A stretch of DNA of 5,746 bases from contig CAMWSZ010000218.1 of NCBI GenBank assembly GCA_947177005.1, positions 1-5,746 of the forward strand. Direction: 5' to 3'. Each line of letters starts with the position of its first letter. The stretch's first letter is position 1. The notes under the pieces are model-generated. The model saw only the letters and a program-made list of their open reading frames with translations. It was not told the origin of the DNA and did no database searches. This stretch comes from an uncultured Clostridia bacterium (GTDB lineage Bacteria; Bacillota; Clostridia; Oscillospirales; Oscillospiraceae). The position numbers were made by a program, and so were the translations under genes. Below, piece by piece: positions 1 through 5,253 of the stretch.

Positions 1-159
1 CTGGAAATGGCGTCCAAGGTTTCCATTGAGCTCCAGCGCACCGCCCCCGACCTCAAAACCAGAGAGCGGAGCGTGAAGCGCAGCGAAAAGGAGAGTCTGT
101 ACAGCGCAATGGACATTTCCGCGATCTGGCTGGAGCGGGCGTTGGCCGGTAAGCTCTGA
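1..159 (+). CDS. C-terminal end of an unrecognised protein (5' end outside window)
   Basis: The frame starting at base 1 is open from the window edge to a TGA at 157-159 and encodes 52 residues. The tail is strongly charged (runs such as KTRERSVKRSEKES), probably helical, and ends in WLERALAGKL. I see no domain motif, and I do not recognise the family. An internal ATG at 7-9 has no ribosome binding site visible in the window, so the gene more likely begins upstream. It lies on the same strand as the NlpC/P60 gene, but a strong extended -10 promoter sits between them, so co-transcription is not required. The frame is credible because its codon use is GC-rich and its stop falls just before an abrupt change to AT-rich intergenic DNA. 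Function unknown. Confidence 0.6.
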   Translation: MEMASKVSIELQRTAPDLKTRERSVKRSEKESLYSAMDISAIWLERALAGKL

Positions 160-167
160 TAACTTAC

Positions 168-176
168 TGATATAAT
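168..176 (+). promoter_or_regulatory. Extended -10 promoter for the NlpC/P60 gene
   Basis: A TGATATAAT motif at 168-176 combines the TGn extension with a perfect TATAAT (171-176), in an AT-rich gap after GC-rich coding DNA. No good -35 hexamer lies at 16-18 bp; the nearest TTG (142-147) would need a 23-bp spacer, but extended -10 promoters often work without one. The predicted transcript start is near 183, giving a leader of about 29 nt to the ATG at 212. Confidence 0.65.
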
Positions 177-197
177 TTAAATTTTTACGAAAGCCTA

Positions 198-203
198 TGA
201 GGA
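198..203 (+). promoter_or_regulatory. Ribosome binding site that decides the NlpC/P60 start
   Basis: TGAGGA at 198-203 is complementary to the 16S rRNA tail and lies 8 nt before the ATG at 212. The in-frame ATG at 197 overlaps this motif and has no Shine-Dalgarno sequence of its own. With a transcript start near 183 it would also leave a leader of only 14 nt. The start at 212 is therefore preferred. Confidence 0.65.
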
Positions 204-211
204 TATCACAA

Positions 212-1372
212 ATGAAATTTTTTAAGTTTATCAATAAAACCTTTATTTTCTCCGTTATTACCGCCGCCTGTTTGGGCAGCGCCGCACTTGCGGATGACGT
301 GATCGGTACCGGCGTTGTGGAGGGGCAGTCCCTCCGGCTCCGCAGCGAAGCGTCTACCGATGCGTCTATCATTGCCTATCTCGACAACAAAACCCCTGTA
401 GATGTCCACGAGGACCTGGGCGACTGGTTCAAGGTCAGCTGCGGCGATTATACCGGTTATGTGTCCGCCGAGTACCTGACCTATACCCCGGATACGTCAA
501 CAGCCTCCTCTGACACAACCTCCTCTGATCCCGCGCCGCGGCAGTTCTCCAACGCCGGCGGCAGCGCAGGCGTCATCACCGGCATCGGCGTCAATTTCCG
601 TGCGGAACCGTCAATGGACGGCGCTATCATCAACAACCTGCCTTTGAGTTCGGCAATCACGGTCATGGAGGTGCTCGACAGCGGCTGGTGCGAAGTGTCC
701 TGGAACGGCGAGACCGGTTATATTAAATCCGATTATGTCGCCGTCAACGGTATCCCTGTGGTAGATCCTGTCGGTGTTATTACAGGCAGCATTGTCAATC
801 TCCGCGCGGAACCCTCTACAGAGAGCTCTATTCTTACAAAGCTTTCCTCCGGCACAACAGTGGAGCTGAATTCCCTTGACGGCGAATGGTACAGCGTGGT
901 CTATAACGGAATGAGCGGTTTTGTCAGCGCGGACTATATCCGCATCGGTTCCGCGCCCGAGTCCATTGACGCCGCCGCCCCCAGCACCATTGGTTCCGGC
1001 GTGGTGGACACGGCAAAGAAGTATCTGGGCACCCCCTATTCCTACGGCGGCGCGTCCAGCAGAGGCTTTGACTGCTCCGGCTTTACTATGTATGTCTTCA
1101 GCCAGCACGGCTACAGCCTGCCCCATTCCGCTACCTCTCAGTGGAATGCGTGCAGCGTGTCCGTATCGAAATCTGACCTCCAGCCCGGCGACCTGGTATT
1201 CTTCAACGACCCCGCCCGCAATGCCGGTAAAGCCTGCTCCCATGTGGGCATCTACGTCGGCGACAACCAGTTTATTCACTCCTCCTCCAGCCGCAGCGGC
1301 GGCGTCATCATCAGCAGCCTCGGCGAGAGCTACTACAGTACATATTACAAGGGTGCCAAGCGCGTCGGCTGA
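212..1372 (+). CDS. Secreted SH3b-domain NlpC/P60 peptidoglycan endopeptidase
   Basis: This 386-residue exported hydrolase is expected to cut peptide stems of peptidoglycan. Residues 1-27 form a signal peptide: basic MKFFKFINK, a hydrophobic core, and a cleavage site after SAALA. Three bacterial SH3 domains follow at about 30-92, 118-178 and 186-246. Each carries a version of the (V/L)N(F/L)R-x-EPS or LRLRSEAS entry strand and a G(Y/F)(V/I)-x(2)-(D/E)Y exit, and probably binds the wall. A Ser/Thr/Asp-rich linker (about 93-117) separates the first two. The NlpC/P60 domain spans about 262-386. Its expected catalytic residues are all present: Cys288 in FDCSGF, His344 in CSHVGIY, and His356 in FIHSSS as the third polar residue. 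PGDLVFF at 326-332 is also typical of the family. The gene has its own promoter and is followed by terminator hairpins. Such enzymes serve in wall turnover or cell separation; the exact cleavage site cannot be read from the sequence. Confidence 0.93.
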   Translation: MKFFKFINKTFIFSVITAACLGSAALADDVIGTGVVEGQSLRLRSEASTDASIIAYLDNKTPVDVHEDLGDWFKVSCGDYTGYVSAEYLTYTPDTSTASSDTTSSDPAPRQFSNAGGSAGVITGIGVNFRAEPSMDGAIINNLPLSSAITVMEVLDSGWCEVSWNGETGYIKSDYVAVNGIPVVDPVGVITGSIVNLRAEPSTESSILTKLSSGTTVELNSLDGEWYSVVYNGMSGFVSADYIRIGSAPESIDAAAPSTIGSGVVDTAKKYLGTPYSYGGASSRGFDCSGFTMYVFSQHGYSLPHSATSQWNACSVSVSKSDLQPGDLVFFNDPARNAGKACSHVGIYVGDNQFIHSSSSRSGGVIISSLGESYYSTYYKGAKRVG

Positions 1373-1383
1373 TCCTTCATAAA

Positions 1384-1412
1384 AATATCTCCCCCGGTTT
1401 GGGGGAGATATT
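1384..1412 (+). terminator. Perfect hairpin downstream of the NlpC/P60 gene
   Basis: A 12-bp perfect stem (1384-1395 with 1401-1412) encloses a 5-nt loop, starting 11 nt after the TGA at 1370-1372. On the + strand it is followed by CTGTTAAAAG, which is poor in U, so it may act as an mRNA 3' end or a first, weaker terminator ahead of the hairpin at 1435-1462. Confidence 0.6.
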
Positions 1413-1420
1413 CTGTTAAA

Positions 1421-1470
1421 AGCAAAAAAGACCAGCCGCAGCGGTTTTTGTTCCGCTGCGGCAGTTTTTT
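1421..1470. terminator. Bidirectional intrinsic terminator between convergent genes
   Basis: A perfect 10-bp GC-rich stem (1435-1444 with 1453-1462) has an 8-nt loop. On the + strand it is followed by AG and six Ts (1465-1470). On the - strand it is followed by TGGTC and a run of six Ts (complement of 1424-1429), then further Ts. It lies 13 nt beyond the stop codon of the - strand flavoprotein gene (1476-1478). It can therefore end both the + strand hydrolase transcript and the - strand cooS operon. Confidence 0.85.
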
Positions 1471-1475
1471 ATGGG

Positions 1476-2705
1476 TTATACCTTGTAAGCAAATTCGCCG
1501 TTTTTCTCGTTGATGCCGTAGAAGTCCGCGAACGTCAGACGGAAAAGCCTGTCCAGCTTGCCGCTCACGTCGATGCCGTTTTTGATGAGATACAGATACA
1601 GGCCGTTGTTGGAGATATCGCCCAGCGACAGATAGCCAGTCAGTTTTCCGTTGGTGACAATGGCCTTTTTGTACTCCTTCGGCGTCTTGTGGACCAGAAT
1701 TTCCGCGCCGTCGGTCAGATCCATTCGCCCGGCGGACAGCATCGACACGCCGAAAAAGTTGCTGGTGTTCTTGAACGGATACGGCTTCGGATACGCCTCG
1801 TCCACACCTGCCATATTCCGCGCCGCGACCTTTCCCTGCTCCATAGCGTCCGGCCACACGCCGGACAGACCGGTGCAGTCACCGGCGGCATAGACGTCCG
1901 GGGCGGAGGTGCGCAGGTGATCGTCCACCTGAATGGCCCGTTCCGCGGCGATGCCGCTGTCCAGCGCGAGCTGGATGCGGGGCCGTACACCGGCGGCCAT
2001 GATGATGAAGTCACAGGGCACATGGCCGCCGTCGGACAAAATCACCTCTGTGATATTGCCCTCGCCGTCCACCACCGCGCCGCTGGCCCCGATCCCCAGC
2101 AGGAATTTGCAGCCGTGGTCCTCAAAGACCTTCTGATACACGGACGCGGCATAGTCGTCGGTTTGCAGAGGCATGACCCGGGGAGCCATTTCCGCAATCG
2201 TCACCTCCGCGCCTCTGTGGCACAGGGCGGACGCGGCGTCAAGACCTACCAGGCCAGAGCCGACAATAAAGACCCGTTTGCCCTTTGCAAAAGCCTCGTC
2301 GATTTTCAGCGCGTCGCTGAGGTCCCGGAAACCGAACACATTGGGCGCTTCCCGGAAATGGGGAATGGGCGGGATAAAAAAGCCGGAACCGGTGGCGATC
2401 AGCAGTTTATCGTAGGGGACGGAATAGCTCTCCCCATAATACACTGTTTTTGCCTCAGTATCAATTTTTTTCACCGTCTGACAGGCAATATGGATTATAT
2501 CGTTCTGCTCAAAGAAATCCGTCCCAACGAAATTGATGCCGTCCACTGTCCGCTCGCGGCCCAGGAGCTTGTGGAGCATACAGCGGGAATGGACCTTTTC
2601 GTCCGTAGAAATGACGGTAATGATGTCATCCGGCCGGAAGTCCCGGAGCACCCGGGCCGCGCTGATGCCGGCGGCACCGGCGCCGATAATCACGAAACGT
2701 TCCAT
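1476..2705 (-). CDS. NAD/FAD-dependent pyridine nucleotide-disulfide-type oxidoreductase of the CODH operon (FNOR)
   Basis: This 409-residue flavoprotein probably moves electrons between the CooF ferredoxin and NAD(H) in the cytoplasm. The FAD-binding Rossmann motif GAGAAG is at 8-13 and ATGSG at 104-108. A second Rossmann fold, for NAD(P)H, has GSGLVG at 149-154, and YAAGD at 272-276 contacts FAD. Glu172 at the end of the second strand of the NAD domain favours NADH over NADPH. The redox-active CxxxxC of thioredoxin- or lipoamide-reductase types is absent. The fold, the length and the end (SNNGLYLYLIKNGIDV) resemble NirB N-terminal and NADH:rubredoxin reductase-like proteins. A lone Cys42 sits in HSRCMLHK. 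I chose the ATG at 2705 because CCTCCC at 2713-2718 (GGGAGG on the coding strand) is 7 nt away. The GTG at 2711 would abut that site. Only 2 nt separate it from the cooF stop, indicating translational coupling. Known CooS-CooF-FNOR clusters support the role. Confidence 0.88.
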   Translation of the reverse strand: MERFVIIGAGAAGISAARVLRDFRPDDIITVISTDEKVHSRCMLHKLLGRERTVDGINFVGTDFFEQNDIIHIACQTVKKIDTEAKTVYYGESYSVPYDKLLIATGSGFFIPPIPHFREAPNVFGFRDLSDALKIDEAFAKGKRVFIVGSGLVGLDAASALCHRGAEVTIAEMAPRVMPLQTDDYAASVYQKVFEDHGCKFLLGIGASGAVVDGEGNITEVILSDGGHVPCDFIIMAAGVRPRIQLALDSGIAAERAIQVDDHLRTSAPDVYAAGDCTGLSGVWPDAMEQGKVAARNMAGVDEAYPKPYPFKNTSNFFGVSMLSAGRMDLTDGAEILVHKTPKEYKKAIVTNGKLTGYLSLGDISNNGLYLYLIKNGIDVSGKLDRLFRLTFADFYGINEKNGEFAYKV

Positions 2706-2707
2706 GC

Positions 2708-3154
2708 TCACACCTCCCTCACTTCAATGGCCTTTTTCGGGCAGGCCCGGACACAGGCGGGCCCCTCCTCCAAATGGGCGCAGAAATCACATTTGATGAT
2801 TCTGGTGCGGTCCGGACTGACCGCCGGTACGCCGTAACGGCAGTTCATGACGCACATAAAGCAGGCCGCGCACTTGTCCTTATCGTATGTCACCAGACCG
2901 GTTTCCAGATTTTTCTCCAATGCGCCGCTCATACAGGTATTGGCGCAGTCGGGGGAATCGCAGTGGCGGCAGAAGATAGGACGGTATCCGCCCATGCCGT
3001 CGGAAATGATGCGGTTGCGGGACTGATTGACAGGATCGGTCAGATCCAGAGTATACAGGCCCCTGCCGCCGTCCTGACGGTGGGACTCCATACAGGCCAG
3101 GGAACAGTTTTTGCAGCCGTCGCACTTGGCGGGGTCGATAAAAATACGTTTCAT
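2708..3154 (-). CDS. cooF: CooF-like ferredoxin with four [4Fe-4S] clusters
   Basis: This 148-residue iron-sulfur electron carrier is the expected partner of the adjacent CO dehydrogenase. Sixteen cysteines fall into four cluster motifs of the DmsB/HycB/CooF fold. They are C11-x2-C14-x2-C17-x3-C21, C62-x2-C65-x4-C70-x3-C74, C95-x2-C98-x2-C101-x3-C105, and C122-x2-C125-x8-C134-x3-C138. Ligands exchange between motifs in this fold, but the total fits four [4Fe-4S] clusters. Only the last motif has the usual Pro after its final Cys. There is no signal peptide and no membrane segment, so it is cytoplasmic. It is shorter than Rhodospirillum CooF, which I recall as about 190 residues. The start ATG at 3154 follows a G-rich ribosome binding site (3162-3167) that abuts the cooS stop codon, 13 nt away. 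A hydrogenase or formate dehydrogenase electron subunit would look similar; the neighbours decide the call. Confidence 0.88.
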   Translation of the reverse strand: MKRIFIDPAKCDGCKNCSLACMESHRQDGGRGLYTLDLTDPVNQSRNRIISDGMGGYRPIFCRHCDSPDCANTCMSGALEKNLETGLVTYDKDKCAACFMCVMNCRYGVPAVSPDRTRIIKCDFCAHLEEGPACVRACPKKAIEVREV

Positions 3155-3167
3155 CTCCGTACCCCCC

Positions 3168-5057
3168 TTAAATCTTCAGGGCCTTGCGCTTCTCCTCGAT
3201 GATGGCTTCCAGCGTATCCGCGGCGGACTTGCCGTCGTTGTCGATGATGACGCGGCCGCCGGTCAGCTCCACCATGTCCTCGGTCAGCACTTTTGCCACC
3301 AGCTTGCTGCCGGTGATGAAGGGCGGCACGCCCAGATGCAGGGGCAGTCCCAGCGCCAGACCAAACGCGCCGTCAGCCAGGGCCTGCTCCTCCAGCCACT
3401 GCGCGGCGGAGAGCACCAGCGGCAGCTGCGGCAGGTCTACGCCCATTTCCGTGGCGATTTCCGTGGCGACGATCTCCAGTCGTCCAATGGCCAGACAGGG
3501 ACCGAAGTTCAGGACCGGCGGGATGCCAAGCTGTTTGCAGACCGCTTTCAGGTTGGGACCGGCCAGTTCAGCGGCTTCGGGGGTCATGAGGCCGATATTC
3601 TCCAGACCGCCGGAGGAACACCCGGCTGTCAGAACCAGAATGTCGCGGGAAATCAGCTCTTTGGCAAGCTCAGCGGTGAGGGTATCGTGTCCGTAGGCAA
3701 CGCTGGAGCAGCCCACAACGCCCGCCAGACCCTTGATCTTACCGGCAGCAATGAGGTCGATGAGGGGTTTCCAGCTTCCGCCCAGGAACTCTTTCAAACT
3801 GCCCTCGCTGACGCCAGTGAGGGTATTTTTGTTGCCGTGTTCGGGGAACAGGTTCAGCGGCACATTGCCCCGGCGTTCTTTATAGGCGGCGATGATCTCG
3901 TCAATAATACGGTCGCCGTCGGCCTGACGGGTCTCATAGTTGAAGGGGATGTAATCGGCGTTGGCCTTTTTCGCCACCACATCAAGACAGATCTGCTTGA
4001 TTTTCAGCTCGTCACAGACCGGCTCAATGCCCGGCAGCGTGCAGTTGAACTCGCTGAGCACGGCGTCGATTGCGCCGCAGGACAGCACGGCCTCGGAGAT
4101 GTAGTTGTTTCCGGCGTGGCCGTCAAAGATTTCGGTGTAGTGCGCACCGCGCAGCTGCAGGTCTTGTCCGACGCAGGTGCAGCCCACCAGCTTGAAGCCC
4201 TTCGCACCGGCGGCCTTCGCCTTCTCAACAACGTCTTCTTCCAGAAGCCGGTCCTGAATGGAAGTAAACAGGGAGTGCTGATGACCGGTAATCAGAATAT
4301 TGATGTAATCGGGGTCGATGACGTTCATGCCCACGGGTGCGGACCGGATCACCGGGTCGCCCAGCACCACGTCGTTGAGCAGGTTGGTGAGCTGGAGGCC
4401 GTAGAGACCGGTGGAGATGCCCAGCCGCAGACAGGAGGTCAGCATTTCGACGGGATCGGAGCTGAGGTTCGTCGATGTCTTCACGATGTTGTTGAACACC
4501 TCGCCCTTCGCGCCGCCAGGCATAATGCCCAGTTCCTTCCAGCGCTGGACGCGGGGCTTGTAGGCCAGTTTTTCTACCAGCTCCATTGGTTCATACTCGG
4601 GGCGGTAGAGGTCGGACAGCACCTTGTCGGCCACCTTTACGCACAGATCATACTTGTCCGCACCGGTGACGTCCAGCAGTTCGGCGAGATGATTCAATGC
4701 CTTTTCGCTGCGGATTTTATCCTTATACAGGCCGGTGTTTTTCAACTGCCGTGCGGTGTTCTCCACAACATGGATATAGCAGCCGGAACCGGCGGCAACC
4801 GCCCGCAGGAAATTCCGGGCGACGATAGTATCTGCGTTGGCCCCGCAGATGCCGCGGGGAGCATCGGGGGTGATGCGGCAGGGTCCGTTGGCGCACAGGC
4901 GGCAGCAGACGCCCTGCAAACCAAAGCCGCATTTGGTGGACTGGCCCTCCACACGATGATGTGCCGTCTCACGCGGGAGCTGGCGGATATAATTTTCCAT
5001 AGGCTTGTCCGCGCTCTGACAGGTATTGCGGCTGAGGCAGTCGGTACAGCTGTTCAT
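3168..5057 (-). CDS. cooS: Anaerobic (Ni-Fe) carbon monoxide dehydrogenase catalytic subunit, divergent
   Basis: This 629-residue protein matches the CooS family in full (Carboxydothermus CODH-II, 636 residues), which catalyses CO + H2O = CO2 + 2H+ + 2e- as a cytoplasmic homodimer. D-cluster cysteines are C43 and C51; B-cluster cysteines are C52, C55, C60 and C71. C-cluster ligands are all kept: H259 (GHQH), C295, C339, C450, C480 and C521. Against CODH-II as I recall it, several second-shell residues differ. The four relay histidines (H93, H96, H99, H102) align without gaps to Y94, V97, N100 and R103. Catalytic K563 aligns to Q558, and C294 to T294. An extra CxxCx5C lies at C4, C7 and C13. 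The ATG at 5057 is chosen for its GGAGGAGG site 9 nt away; the upstream ATG at 5096 has none. It is first in an operon with cooF and an NAD/FAD oxidoreductase. The family is sure; CO oxidation itself is less certain. Confidence 0.9.
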   Translation of the reverse strand: MNSCTDCLSRNTCQSADKPMENYIRQLPRETAHHRVEGQSTKCGFGLQGVCCRLCANGPCRITPDAPRGICGANADTIVARNFLRAVAAGSGCYIHVVENTARQLKNTGLYKDKIRSEKALNHLAELLDVTGADKYDLCVKVADKVLSDLYRPEYEPMELVEKLAYKPRVQRWKELGIMPGGAKGEVFNNIVKTSTNLSSDPVEMLTSCLRLGISTGLYGLQLTNLLNDVVLGDPVIRSAPVGMNVIDPDYINILITGHQHSLFTSIQDRLLEEDVVEKAKAAGAKGFKLVGCTCVGQDLQLRGAHYTEIFDGHAGNNYISEAVLSCGAIDAVLSEFNCTLPGIEPVCDELKIKQICLDVVAKKANADYIPFNYETRQADGDRIIDEIIAAYKERRGNVPLNLFPEHGNKNTLTGVSEGSLKEFLGGSWKPLIDLIAAGKIKGLAGVVGCSSVAYGHDTLTAELAKELISRDILVLTAGCSSGGLENIGLMTPEAAELAGPNLKAVCKQLGIPPVLNFGPCLAIGRLEIVATEIATEMGVDLPQLPLVLSAAQWLEEQALADGAFGLALGLPLHLGVPPFITGSKLVAKVLTEDMVELTGGRVIIDNDGKSAADTLEAIIEEKRKALKI

Positions 5058-5066
5058 AGGATGTTT

Positions 5067-5074
5067 CCTCCTCC
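5067..5074 (-). promoter_or_regulatory. Strong ribosome binding site deciding the cooS start
   Basis: On the coding strand GGAGGAGG (complement of 5067-5074) lies 9 nt before the ATG at 5057. It fixes the start 13 codons downstream of the longest possible start at 5096, which has no Shine-Dalgarno sequence and sits in the loop of a leader hairpin. The strength of the site suggests high translation of CooS. Confidence 0.8.
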
Positions 5075-5087
5075 ATGAATAATCGGG

Positions 5088-5104
5088 CAGCAGCATAGCT
5101 GCTG
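5088..5104 (-). other. Stem-loop in the cooS 5' leader
   Basis: CAGCAGC and GCTGCTG (5088-5094 and 5098-5104) form a perfect 7-bp stem with a 3-nt loop, about 30 nt upstream of the cooS start. If transcription starts near 5105, this hairpin lies at the very 5' end of the mRNA, where it could protect the transcript. Its 5101-5104 arm is shared with a second inverted repeat at 5101-5130. Confidence 0.45.
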
Positions 5105-5130
5105 TTTGTATACTTTACCATAAAAACAGC
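5101..5130. repeat. Interrupted inverted repeat over the putative cooS promoter
   Basis: GCTGTTT at 5101-5107 and AAACAGC at 5124-5130 are exact inverted copies 16 nt apart, with three further pairs inside after one mismatch. The repeat spans the tentative -10 and most of the spacer, so it could be an operator. I do not recognise it as the site of a known regulator. Confidence 0.35.
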
Positions 5131-5140
5131 GGATCTGCAA
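5112..5140 (-). promoter_or_regulatory. Tentative cooS operon promoter
   Basis: On the - strand TTGCAG (complement of 5135-5140) and TAAAGT (complement of 5112-5117) are 17 bp apart. They match the sigma-A consensus at 3 of 6 and 4 of 6 positions. The transcript would start near 5105 with a leader of about 48 nt. The match is weak, as might be expected for an activated promoter, and other placements in this AT-rich stretch are possible. Confidence 0.35.
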
Positions 5141-5146
5141 GAAGTT

Positions 5147-5162
5147 TGTCATGGAAATTACA
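5147..5162. promoter_or_regulatory. Possible CRP/FNR/CooA-family binding site upstream of cooS
   Basis: TGTCA-N6-TTACA at 5147-5162 is a 16-bp near-palindrome with the spacing of CRP-family sites. The TGTCA half resembles the half-site known for the CO sensor CooA in Rhodospirillum. The other half differs by one base. Its centre is about 49 bp upstream of the tentative transcript start, which is not a standard class II position. No regulator gene is in the window. Low confidence. Confidence 0.25.
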
Positions 5163-5211
5163 AAGTGTTTTGTCAGAGCGGCAGTCATGCAGCATTCCCA
5201 GCCATATGTAT

Positions 5212-5238
5212 CCGGATGCCGCGGCAGGCGGCATCCGG
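5212..5238 (-). terminator. Hairpin ending the Cys-rich hypothetical gene
   Basis: An 11-bp perfect GC-rich stem (5212-5222 with 5228-5238) has a 5-nt loop and lies 15 nt beyond the TAA at 5254-5256. The following - strand sequence (ATACATATGG) lacks a U tract, so termination may be inefficient or Rho-dependent, or the hairpin may only mark an mRNA end. It separates this gene from the cooS operon. Confidence 0.5.
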
Positions 5239-5253
5239 CAGAGCTGCATTTGG

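Noticed and set aside
611..1279. A 222-codon - strand frame opposite the wall hydrolase
   Set aside because: The + strand product has a signal peptide, three SH3b domains and a catalytic NlpC/P60 triad. The antisense frame shows only low-complexity Gly/Ala-rich sequence.
2709..2711. GTG start for the flavoprotein overlapping the cooF stop
   Set aside because: The ribosome binding site at 2713-2718 is only 1 nt from this GTG but 7 nt from the ATG at 2705, and the FAD motif GAGAAG then starts at the usual residue 8.
1689..2837. A 382-codon + strand frame opposite the flavoprotein and the end of cooF
   Set aside because: It crosses two well-supported opposite-strand genes and has no ribosome binding site or domain that I can see. 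It is a codon-bias shadow.
3111..5078. A 655-codon open frame on the + strand, antisense to almost all of cooS
   Set aside because: It mirrors the codon pattern of the GC-rich cooS gene, and its product has no recognisable domain. The - strand product has every CODH cluster motif, so the + frame is a shadow despite its length.
5058..5096. Longer cooS start at 5096 adding 13 residues
   Set aside because: It has no Shine-Dalgarno sequence and sits in the loop of a leader hairpin. The ATG at 5057 has GGAGGAGG 9 nt upstream.
5058..5253. A riboswitch or small RNA in the cooS leader
   Set aside because: Only simple inverted repeats are visible. I recognise no conserved riboswitch core (for example NiCo, cobalamin or FMN), and the predicted leader of about 48 nt is too short for most.
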